From NCBI RefSeq assembly GCF_020283565.1, contig NC_060063.1:42244856-42308855 (forward strand): a stretch of 64,000 nt of DNA. The letters run 5' to 3'. Below the pieces are notes generated by a model. That model saw only the letters and a program-made list of their open reading frames with translations. It did not search any database and had not been told where the DNA came from. Positions within the stretch are counted from its first letter, which is position 1. Each line of letters starts with the position of its first letter. Positions 1 to 11,200 of the stretch are shown here, piece by piece. The DNA comes from Trifolium pratense (lineage: Eukaryota > Streptophyta > Magnoliopsida > Fabales > Fabaceae). The translations under genes were made by a program, and so were the position numbers.

Positions 1-2214
1 CACTGCTGATATCTTGTGGCCAAATTTGAGGAAAACTGGTTCCAAAAAATCATCTTTTTTGCTTGACGATGATTTTGAAGCTGGTTTCAGACAGTTTAAG
101 GATGATTCTGATTTCGATGAAGACGAGGATGAAGATGACGATGAAGGGTTGTTGGTCGGTGTCAAAGGTTTTACCTTTGCTGCTTCTAACAACAAATCTT
201 CAAGGAACTTCTCTCGTGGTAATTATTTCTAATTATAAATCTCTTTTTTTTTTTGTCTGAATTTATTTTATTTTAATTTTAATTATTATTACATGCGTTT
301 GTTATTAATGATGTCCCACATTTTATATGGTTTTTAGTTCATTTAAAAATTATGTCTTTTTAATTTTTTGTTTCATTTTTTTAAAATTTTTTATTAAGAA
401 GCTTTTTTTTTTTGTGAGATAAATTTGTATGATTTATGGTTTTTCTTGGTCATTATTTTTATTTATGTGATTTAATTTTATGGGGTTTGACCAGTTTGTA
501 CATGAAATTTTAATTATGGATACTTAGATCTTGACAATCTGTTGAAGATTTTTATTTTTATTTTTTTATATAATCTTTTTGACTTGGTGATTATGATCTT
601 TTAATGGACTTTTCTAACTGGAACAAATTACACAAAATAGTAGTTGTAATTATGGAATGATTTTGCAGATCCAATTTAGAGTGATTGTAATTAATGGAAT
701 GATTTTATTATAGATCCAATTGAAGTTGATTTAAGTTGCTTGTTAATTAATTGTTAAAAATCATCATAAATAAGTAAATAAAGTTAAGACCTTGAATTTT
801 TCTAGGGTTCTTGGTATTAATTTTGTTTTGTTTGCTGAAGACAATTGGAGTTTGTTTAAGTTGCTTGTTAATTGTTAAATCATCATAAACAACTTTGAGA
901 CCTTAAATTTTTCTATGGTGTTAATTTTTATTTTTTGTTTGGTAAAGTTGGATTTTGTTAATTATCATTTTGGCCTCATTTTTTTGCTGGTTGATAAAAA
1001 AAAAAGGAAAAATGTTTTACTGAATAGTTCATAACCATTCACCACATGTATGCAGTAATTCATTTCCACGTGATTTTCGAACTACTCCAATTTAACCTTT
1101 GTTTTTACTTTCCTAAGTGATAGATTTCATTCAATGAAGCTAGACCCTGTTTAATTGATTGGAACCCTTAAAAATTTGATGATCATAATATCGATTTTAT
1201 CGTCTATTTCGGTAACTGTTCATAATCGGTCTAGATGCGGCATTTGTTACATTGAATGAATTTTGCTAGCTCTTCTGTTTCTGTTTTGGTTATTAATCCA
1301 ATTGTTACACATTACTTATACTAATTTCGAATTGTTTTGAAGGCTCGGCTGGTGCAAAATCTGTGGCATCGAAATCAAATGAGCAAGCTGAAAAGGAATC
1401 GAAGAGAAAGAGGAAGAATCAGTATAGGGGTATCCGCCAACGTCCATGGGGAAAATGGGCAGCTGAGATCCGTGATCCAAGGAAAGGAGTCCGTGTTTGG
1501 CTCGGAACTTTCAACACTGCTGAAGAAGCTGCAAGAGCTTACGATGCTGAAGCTAGGAGAATCCGTGGCAAGAAAGCCAAGGTGAATTTCCCCGACGAGG
1601 CTCCAAATGCTTCCTCAAAACGTCTGAAGACAAATCCTGATAACCAGCTGTTGAACAAAAATCTGAACTCTTTCAAGCCGAAGGGAAACAACAAAATGTT
1701 CAATTTCAGCGAGAATATGGAGAACTTCTATTCTCCTATGGATCAGGTTGAACAGAAACCATTGGTTAACAACCAATATGGTGCTGCTGACATCGGAGCC
1801 TTCGCTGGAAACGGAGTTCACCTTGCACCTGCTGATGTTAATGCTTATTTCAGTTCTGAGCATTCAAGCAACTCGTTTGATTATTCTGATTTATGTTGGG
1901 GGGAACAAGGCCCGAAAACCCCTGAGATTTCCTCGGTGTTTTCTGCTCCTCTCGAAGCTGAACCTCAGATGAACATGCAGTCTAACAACTCTCAGGATAT
2001 GCTACCTATGCAAGCTGAATCTGCAAAGACACTCTCTGAGGAGCTTGCAGATATCGAATCCCAGCTGAAGTTCTTCGAGAACTCATTCGATGATAACTGG
2101 AGTGATGCTTCACTTGCGTCTTTGCTCGGTGCTGATGTAACTCAGGATGCTGGAAACACAATGAACCTTTGGAGCTTTGATGACCTGCCTTCCATCGCAG
2201 GCGGAGTTTTCTGA
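1..2214 (+). CDS. RAP2-12: Group VII ERF transcription factor (RAP2.12/RAP2.2-like), 5' partial
   Basis: Exons 2-218 and 1343-2214, split by one intron with GT at 219-220 and AG at 1341-1342 (phase 1). 362 residues are visible; the N-terminus lies before the window. Exon 1 begins [11 protein letters not shown] and runs into a very acidic Asp/Glu stretch, as in RAP2.12. Exon 2 holds a basic [10 protein letters not shown] leader and one AP2/ERF domain (visible residues about 100-157) with the [18 protein letters not shown] and [12 protein letters not shown] motifs. These bind GCC-box/HRPE DNA. The C-terminus ([15 protein letters not shown]) resembles the family's activation end. Group VII ERFs are nuclear activators of hypoxia genes, with stability set by an N-terminal Met-Cys degron. 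That degron would be in the missing part of exon 1, so oxygen-dependent control is inferred from the family. RAP2.2 is an equally possible name. Confidence 0.93.
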
Positions 2215-3127
2215 ACAACTTTCGCCTCACCGGTTATGTAAATAAAGCTACAAGTTAGTAACTTTCATTTTACATTCGGTTTGGTTAATTTTGTTTTTAC
2301 AAGGTGGATAATTAAATTGTTTTGTTTTCAGGATTGTTGGTTTTATTTTTATATTGTTGATGGAATCAGAAACAAGAACAAGTTACCAGCTTTAATTAAG
2401 CGTGGAGTTTTATTCTCTTGTGGCAAAAATAAATTATTTATAGGTTTTTATTAGGTATCATTTGTCTTGTCAAAAACCTTTTTAAGGATTTTTATGTTTG
2501 ATGTTTATAAGGATAAGGATGTTTATGGATTATATAATTGTAAACTTGCTTGGTTTTCATTATGACAATTTTATCATTATGATTTTTATGACAAATTTTT
2601 CTCCTTTTGTTTGGTGGGATGATTTCATATCACATGAATGATTTTGCTTTGTGGTGTGATTTTGAAAATGATTATCCTTAAATCATGAATAGATAATTCA
2701 GTTGAAATGTGTTCTTGAGATGTGAAGGCTCTTGCATGATATTTTTTTTTTCTTTTTGCTATATAGTTTCGCGCTTGTACACATGTTTATTAGATAGTGT
2801 TTGTGGTATGTGCGCATTTGTTTCGGTTTTAATTAGACCATTTTTGTTGTATTTGCACAGTTTGTGCGTCTATTTGGCTTGATTATGTAGTTTGACTGGG
2901 TTAAGTTCATGTCCTCAATTCCGGTATTTTATATTTTATTTTAATTTATATAGGGTGTTGCTGTGATTCTCCCATTTGCACCCATTTGCTTTAAAAATTA
3001 ATAATAATTCAGTTGGAATTTAACTTGCATTGAAATAGTGTTTAGTAGTTTTTGAGTTCTTGATCATGTATGTATGAATGCCTATATATATAGAACGGTA
3101 GAGATTTCTTATAAACAATTTAACTAT

Positions 3128-3214
3128 TATACATACTTATAATATAAGTGTTTTTAATCAAGTGGTTAAGAATAGGGTAGTATGGATGAAATTATAAGTT
3201 CGATCCTCATTGTA

Positions 3215-3220
<6 letters not shown>
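3128..3220 (+). repeat. Possible tRNA-derived SINE fragment
   Basis: A box A-like 'atcaagtggttaagaa' and a box B-like 'aagttcgatcct' are about 45 bases apart, followed directly by the TA microsatellite, as if the repeat had grown from the SINE tail. No target-site duplication was found, so this is tentative. Confidence 0.35.

Positions 3221-3269
<49 letters not shown>
3221..3269. repeat. (TA)n microsatellite
   Basis: About 24 uninterrupted TA units at the 3' side of the SINE-like fragment. Confidence 0.95.
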
Positions 3270-3270
<1 letters not shown>

Positions 3271-3369
3271 TGTTTTTCATATAACTACTTTTAACTAAGT
3301 CAATTTTGTCACATGTAGTAGTTAATTTGCATACGTGGCACTTGGACATGTTGACACGTGTACTGTTCA

Positions 3370-3515
3370 AACGGTGTTAGTGACAAAACTAACGGAAATG
3401 ACTAACTTGAAACTTAAAATAAACGTAAGGGACCAAATTGATACTTTTTGAACGTAAGGGACCAAATTGAAACCTAAAATAAACGTAAGGGACCAAATGT
3501 GTAGTTAAGTCTTTA
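3370..3515. mobile_element. Lone MULE-type terminal repeat
   Basis: The phrase 'acgtaagggaccaaat' occurs three times (near 3424, 3455 and 3484), just as 'tttaagggaccaa' repeats in the right terminus of the Pack-MULE at 21050-22015. No inverted partner is visible upstream, so this looks like one surviving end. Confidence 0.45.
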
Positions 3516-3984
3516 GTTTACATAGAGTTTGGGTCTATTTGTTTAAGAATTTTTTTAAAAATGTTTTAGTTATGTAGCGTGTAGTGAGGTGTGCAAAATA
3601 TCATTTGGTCTATTGATATAAATTATAATATCCGTTGAGGTGAGCGAATGTAAAGATCATTGAACCTTGATAGTTTGAGTCAGTCCGAAACAATTAGAGC
3701 GTCAAAATCACGATAACCTATAGCATTTTAGACAAAAATTACACTTCAAAATTCTTAAAAAAACAAAATCATCTTCATCAAAACATACACTAAAACAAGT
3801 TCTTATTTTTTAAAAAAAATTGAAGTGCATAGTCCTATTTGGCTGCACCTGTTTTCACCCTCTACTTAGGACTAACACAAAAGTTTACACCCGTATGAGC
3901 CTATGTGTACAAAAATAGCAAGAGATTTACATTTATCACCCTATTCTATTTCTCGCGTGTCCTATAAATTTATCAAAATACTCA

Positions 3985-4110
3985 TGTTCGCTACTTAGGT
4001 AGCAGACACTCCCAAAAAGACCATACTTTTATAATGTCCGCAACTTAAGTAGTGATCGTTATTTTTCAAAAAATTCTCATTTTTATAACGTCCGTTACTT
4101 AAGTAGCGGA
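3985..4110. repeat. Palindrome-bearing repeat, copy 1
   Basis: Three diverged versions of a self-complementary motif centred on 'CTACTTAAGTAG' occur near 3990, 4041 and 4089 (for example 'ccgttacttaagtagcgga'). The same motif recurs at 6532-6602, so it marks a dispersed repeat family. Confidence 0.5.
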
Positions 4111-5927
4111 ATGTTAAAATAAAAAGGCGAAGAGCCGCGAGTAACTGAAAGATGACAAAAATAAATCTCAAAATAGCATTAGCAATTGTTAATTAGACCA
4201 TGACTTTAGACTTAAAAAAGATTGAGCTTTTATTGTGTTATTGACTCGTGGGATGTTGATGGGTCATGAAAGTGTCTCAAGATCACTGCATTGAATTAAG
4301 AGCGATCATATAATTGAGTTTCTTTTTTTTTACTAATCACATAATTGAATTAAACATCACATTCTAATGGCACCAACAAAATTCACATTCTAATTAAAAT
4401 ATTAAAGTCTTATGTATATGAGTACTTTCACTCATATATTTAAAATTGTTCAGCATTCAATTTTTCACCTGATGTAGAACTTCTACTAACTCATTTACAT
4501 ACTTTTGCGCCGCCGTTGGCACAAACACACATAAACGGAACACACCATATATCTGACCACCATTGTTAAGTGGACGTTGGATAATAGGAACCCGCCCTTT
4601 TTGGCAAACTATCAACTTTGATATCATAATTGAATTCTGAGAAGAGCTAAAGATCATCACATTGAGGCAAACAACAACAAAAGTGAATTAGACAACACAT
4701 TTTAATTAACCCAAAATCTTATTGTATTTGGCATACGTATATTCTCACTTATATATTTTTATCATTTATTTTAATTTAGTTTAATTACAATTTTGATCTC
4801 TCTATTTTCAAGATTTAGCAAATTTGGTCCTCATGTTTTAAAATCTAAGAATTTTGGTCCTGTTAATATTTTATTAAAAATATAATAATTAGTTCGAATT
4901 TCTTGTGGTTAGTTAGTTAATCCTCTACTAGGTCTATATAAGAGCATCGCATATACTCATTTAGCTATCTTTTAATCAAATATTCACTATGAACTCAATG
5001 AGTCTTCAAGTTCTCTCTATTGTCAATATGTTTATGAATTATGACCCTTGGCTTGATGATTGAATTGCTAATCCCATTACTTTTGTTAGGTCCCTACAAA
5101 ATTGATGATGTAATATATTTTAAATGACACAATCATGTGATAGAAAAATATCACTATCAATAAAATTGTTGAAAATTGTCTTAAAAACTTTTATTTAAAA
5201 TATGTCATATTATCATATTTTAGATTTTATATTTATTAGAAGAACCATTTAAAAATGTTAAATTTTAAAATAGAAGAACTAATTTTACAAAATTATAAAA
5301 TTTAGAGATCTAAACACATTTATTTTCACATTTAATATGAGATTTCTAAGTTATCCTTAACATCAACAAATGTGTAGATTTCTCAGAGTTCGTTTTTTAA
5401 GTTCTATGGATTCTCATCACCGTATAGAAGCCACCACTACTTATACTTATGCATGAAAGTTTTAGGTAAAAAAAAATGTGAAGTGTTATGGCTCCAACAC
5501 TTAGGCACACACGTCCAAGTTTCGAAGTTTACGTCGATTATAGAGAGTGTGACACATAATAAGTAGTATTCATCTATATGGTGTTTATTTATCTTTATAA
5601 AAATATAATAAAATGAAAGAGACGGTATTTGGGATTGTAAATGATATTATACTACATCACTACTTTGCTTTGGATGAATCACCATCACCACCATGCAACA
5701 TGCCAACATATATAGTATTATAGTAAAAATACTCTATTATGAATCCTTCAAAATAATTTTTGAAATTTTATAATATTAATTAGGTTTTCCTCTATGTCTT
5801 GATATGTTGACATATATTACTTCGTTTTTTACCAATAAACACACCCTAAAAAGTTAGTTTAACTATTAAAATTTTCATAAAATAGAATCTCATTTAATAA
5901 TATATTAGTTCAGGAGATTCTTTTAAA

Positions 5928-5930
<3 letters not shown>

Positions 5931-5978
<48 letters not shown>
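5931..5978. repeat. (AT)n microsatellite
   Basis: About 24 uninterrupted AT units in AT-rich intergenic DNA. Confidence 0.95.
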
Positions 5979-5980
<2 letters not shown>

Positions 5981-6499
5981 TCTATATCTGAAATTTATAC
6001 ATACAATTGTGAAATTTTAGATTAAAATTTAATTGAAGATGTTCAACCTACTAATATCAGTGTTGTTAGTCAGGCCTTACAAAAAATAATTAGAGTATTA
6101 AGTAGACAACAATTGTGTAGTGTAGGCAATTTTTTTTTTAATTCACTTAATACATAATTTTTTTTATAGACTATATGCTAAATCTAAAACTAGATCTAGG
6201 ATTGCAGTAGAAGAAAATAACATAAAAATTGCTTCAGATTTTTCATAGCATGAAACAGCTACCACATTACACTTAAATAGTTAGGTTTTCTCTAGTAATA
6301 ACTATGGGCCATGGGCCTTCTTTAGGGAAATGAAACTACTAAGACAGAAAACATAAAATAGAGCAGATTACTGACTCCACCCCCTAATGTTGGTAAAAGT
6401 CTTTAAGCCAGGTGGGCTTCTTGATCTCCAATTTAGACTTCTCAAAGCTGGCCCCTTTCAGTTTGCTAACAATTTTACTTGACCAAAAATAACAGTTTT

Positions 6500-6650
6500 T
6501 TTTGCCGTCCTACCATTTTTTCAAACATCATCCGCTACTTAAGTAGCGGATTAGCGGATGAGTACAAATATTAAATTTGAATCCGCTACTTATGCAGCGG
6601 ATGTGTAAAAATAAAACGCACGAGAAACTCGTAGGATGGAAAAAGAAACT
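6500..6650. repeat. Palindrome-bearing repeat, copy 2
   Basis: Contains the perfect palindrome 'tccgctacttaagtagcgga' at about 6531-6550 and a near copy 'tccgctacttatgcagcgga' at about 6582-6601. Nearby 'ccgtcctaccattttttc' and 'cgtaggatggaaaaag' are roughly inverted and may mark the element's ends. Confidence 0.5.
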
Positions 6651-7406
6651 CTCAAAAAATAAATAGATTTTTAGCATTGTGTTCGCCAGAAAAAAATATT
6701 TCAATAATAATTTTTTTTGTAGGCTTTGTAGAAGAGGTAAAGAGAAATTTAGTGGTTTTGGTGGTTTGGCCAAATATGTTGTCCATGACCAAAAACCTCA
6801 CCTAAAAAAATATTCATTTCAACATACCTTGTTTCAAAAATATATTTTGAGAATGAAAACTATGTTAGGTTAAAGATTGATTGTGGTGGTTTGTTGGGAG
6901 CGATAAGAAGAGGGAAATGAGAGATCGTAATTGGGAGGGATTTGGATCCTCTTCTGTCCATTCTCTCATGCTGTTATCATGCTTTGATCTCAGCCACTCA
7001 TTCATTTCCTTTTTCTCTCAAATGATCCAAATTCAGTTGTAAGAGCGCGAAGAGTTGAAAATAATAAAAATAAAAAATAATAATTAAAAAGGTAATTGAC
7101 TAATTTAACCAAACTAAACTAATACAGTTTGTTCTCTATTTTTGTTTTAATTTCGTAAAATATTAATGTAAAAATCAAACCAAACTAAACCACATTGTCA
7201 TGGTAGGTAAATGAATGTGAAAGCAAACAGCCACCAATTAATAGGCGAATTGATCATCAGAGATATATATGTGGAATTTGGTCGGCCATTGTAAAACATT
7301 GCATACTCATGCTCCAAATTCAACCAATATGTCAATTTCATCCTAATGGACAAAATATTAGATATTGAAATCTAAAAGATACTCTCTCTATTTTAAAATA
7401 TAAGTA

Positions 7407-7555
7407 CTCCTTCGTTCTTTAATATAAGAAAATTTTTGTTTTAAAATTTATTGAATGATTGATGTATTTGGTCTAAAAAATGAACTAGATATATCAATCG
7501 TTCCATAAATTGATCTAAAATACAAAAGTTTTTTTATATAAGGATTAGATGGATT
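7407..7555. mobile_element. Stowaway-like MITE, degenerate
   Basis: The left end 'ctccttcgttctttaatata' after TA and the right end 'tatataaggattagatgg' are inverted, the usual look of Tc1/mariner-type Stowaway MITEs. No coding capacity. Confidence 0.5.
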
Positions 7556-8261
7556 ATCACTTTAATAAAATAGATATTTTAAAATAAATATCATTTAAAT
7601 TTTTTGATGTACGAATTAATTAACTCTTACTAATTGTATCGTTTAATCATTATTATTATTATAATCACTTTTTTTTTGGTAAAATATTATAATCACATGT
7701 TAACATGACCCTTTAAAATATTATATTTCACTTTACATTTATGACAGTGACAAATATACCGTTAATGTAATTTAATAATGTTAGTCTAATAAAAGTGTCT
7801 TGGTTTTATGTAAAAAAAAAAGTGTCTTGATTTTCGACAATATCACAATAATATTTTTAATTGATTTATAAAAGCTTTAACCGACACTCAAATTAACCGA
7901 GATATTTAGCTTAAGTATTAATGAAATTTATTTAGGATAAATTGTTTGGAAGAACTCGAGTTTGATTTATGATAAAAACAATTTTTTTTATCATATTTTA
8001 CTTACTTCGCAGCTAAACTCTAAAATACCGGAACTTTTTAGAATACCTAAAATATAGATGGTGTATTACACATGGTGATTATAATATATTAAATGAAGTA
8101 ACATTTCAACCAATCAAACCGCGTTGACCAGTCAAAATATATAATACTACTAAAACATATGCTATTGTTCCTATTGTCTAGAACCCAAATCATTATATAT
8201 ATGGGTCAACAACTATGGTCTATATGGCCTATTTGAGATTGAAGCTATTATGTGAAGATAT

Positions 8262-11200
8262 ATGATGAAGTTCACCATAAGCTCTATTTTCTTCAATGTT
8301 TTTCTCATTATAACTCTTGTATTTCAAACTCATGCAAGCAAAATCAATTATAGAAGCAACAAGTACAAAGCCTTATTCATTTTTGGAGATTCTTTCTTAG
8401 ATGCTGGCAATAACAATTACATAAACACCACAAGCCTTGATCAAGCAAATTTCTTGCCTTATGGAGAAACCTATTTCAAGTTCCCAACTGGTAGATTCTC
8501 GGATGGTCGTTTGATATCTGATTTTATTGGTAAGATGTGCATATTTTATATAGTATACTTATAAAATTCAATTTCCTTGATCTAACTAATTTTCATATTT
8601 CTTTTATCTTTCACCGTCCTAAGTTAGAGTAGGGGTGCTCGCAGTGCGTTTTGGTTCGGTTTTGACCATAAAAGTCATCCTAACCGCGAGATAAAAATGC
8701 ATGCGGTTCGGTTTGGTTCGGTTGGTTTTTAAAAGTCATCCAAACCAAACCAAACCAATGCGGTTAGGATTGATTCGGTTTATGCGGTTTATCACGATAT
8801 AAAAAATATGACAATATTTCCAACTTGTTACAAAATAAACATAGGAAATTTTAATTTATTTTATTGTTTACATGATACAATATGCATATACATAAATTGC
8901 ATATACATAATAATTTATTTTTAATACCAACAGTATGGTTTTGGATCGCGTGAAATGATATGTTTTGACGACCTACTGTTTTATGGACTCAATTTGGGTC
9001 GATTGATAATATTTGATAGAGTTAAGTTAAGTATTGTGGTTTGGTTTGGTTTTCTAAAATGAAAATCGCAAACCAAACCGTGCGATTTAGAAGAAAAATT
9101 ATTCATGCGGTTAAAACTAAATGCGGTTTTTTGCGATTTTAGTTTGGATTGGTTCGGTTTGCGATTTTACTTTTGGATTGGTTCGGATACGATCACCCCT
9201 AAGTTAGAGTAGTAGTAACATTAAACTACATTTGGACTAGTCCTGTGAGATTAGCTCAATTGACAGTACATTGTATTATATATGGAGGGGATCGGGTTCG
9301 AACCTCAGTCATCTCACTTACCCACTTTAAAAGTGAAACTTTTAGCCACTAGACTACTTGATAAAAAAAAAACTACATTTGACTAAGAATTATTAATTTA
9401 ATTCCTATGTCCCAAAATAACTTAATTAGATGACCAATTCAAATATATTAAGAATAGATCATAAAGTGAAATATATTATTGATACAGATAATATAAATTA
9501 GAAAAATAAAATTGAGAAAAGTAATAATAATTTTTTTGTATTAAAACTTGAAAGAGATCAATCATTTTGAGACTTAACTTTACAAATAAGTTAATTATTT
9601 TGTGACTGTTTGAGTAATTACTAAGAATCTCATATTAGTATTTTCTTTTGGGACATTTTTAGTCCTTATTAGGATTAATTATGACCAACACTCCAAATTC
9701 TTGAAATCAAACTAGTATTTTTCATTTCATAGAAACCACTAAATAGTTGTTCTCGCCACCACTATAACTCAATTTGTAAGAATATTGCAATATATATGGG
9801 TTAGAGTTCTAAATCAAGAATTTTCATTTATTCATCTTAATGGAGAAATTGTGCTCGATAAACTACTTGACAAGAAAAGAAGAAAAAACAAATAGCTAAG
9901 TCTCAGTATTTCTGCTGGAACCGATAATTTTGTTTGTTGTCGGTAGTTAGAATCACATATGTTAAGCGCAGCATGATTTGGTGGGACTTCTGCAACCTTA
10001 GAAGGTGGATAGTCGTTCTGCACTATGATGCTAGGTTTGAACTTTCCTTTTGTTAAAAGGGTTGGAGTATCCATTATACTCTCTTTAATAAAATTATTTT
10101 GTTTATAAAAAAAATAAAAAAAAATAAAAATTAAATGTAGAGAAGTAAAAAATTTTAGACTCAAACGCGCGCCTCAACACATCAAATTTCTCTGCAGCGC
10201 TATCATCCGAGTTTTACTTACCAGACTAATTGTGGGAAACAATTTAATTTACTCTTAAATAAGATTCTCTAGTGATGTATTTTGTGTTAATTATTTTTTT
10301 GTTTTGTAGCTGAATACGCAAATATTCCACTAGTTCCACCATTTCTACAACCTGGCTATAACCAATACTACAATGGAGTGAATTTTGCATCTGGTGGAGC
10401 AGGTGCACTTGTTGAAACTTTCCAAGGGTCGGTATGTCTATTTCATTCACAATAAAATATGGCACTTTCAGTTTCAAATACAAGATTTTTGGAGAGATTT
10501 AATTTGTATATATTATTAATAGTGTCAAAAAAATTTAAGCATGAAACCAATTAAATTATTTATAATGTCACTCTTAAAAATTAATTTTTAAAATATCTTC
10601 ACAAATATTTATTCGAGATGATTTAATAATACACGTATAAAAAAGTCGTGTACGGTTGTATGAAGTATATAGTGTGATTAGTTAGTAGTTAATCAATTGT
10701 ACTATCTAGCTAAGCCACTAGGTTTGATCTAGTGGTGAGGAGTTTGAGTAGTACGTTATAGGTCATGGGTTTGATCTAGTGGTGAGGAGTTTGAGTAGTA
10801 CGTTATAGGTCATGGGTTCGATCCCCAGTTCATCGTAAAAAAAATAAAAAAAGTTATACTACCTAGCTAGCTAGCTATGATTAATTAGCCTAACTGAGGA
10901 TGGAGTGCTTTACTTTAGTAGATTAATAATGCGATGCTTCTTTATTTATGTCGACAAATTTATCGAGTGTTGTCGTATGATGATTTGTCAATGATCAAGT
11001 AAATAACTAATTCAATAAGTATTAATATTAATTCAAACAACAAACCAATTAAACATCGTCGTTTTTGTCTTTCAATTGATATTCTTTCATCACTTTTGCA
11101 AACAACAAACCAATTGAACATTGTCATTTTTGTCTTTCAATTGTTATTCTTTACAAACAAACAAAAAAAAGTTAAGTAATATAGTGACGAGACTCGCCAA

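Larger units (their letters stand above)
2215..8261. other. Gene-poor intergenic region with transposon debris
   Basis: No convincing coding gene between the ERF and the GDSL gene; short ORFs here have no recognisable domain and lie in AT-rich DNA. The stretch holds two TA microsatellites, a lone MULE-type terminus, two copies of a palindrome-bearing repeat and a Stowaway-like MITE, listed separately. About 4785-5340 also contains degenerate 'aatttggtcctc' phrases like those in MULE-type termini elsewhere in the window, too decayed to bound. Confidence 0.6.

Noticed and set aside
9235..9369. tRNA gene candidates from box A/box B motifs here and at the other SINE loci
   Set aside because: No cloverleaf can be formed, copies share a non-tRNA 3' part, and several have A-tails and target duplications, so they are SINEs.
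9832..10164. 110-codon minus-strand ORF in GDSL intron 1
   Set aside because: No recognisable domain, overlaps a decayed SINE and is biased by AT-rich sequence; kept only as an unrecognised stretch.
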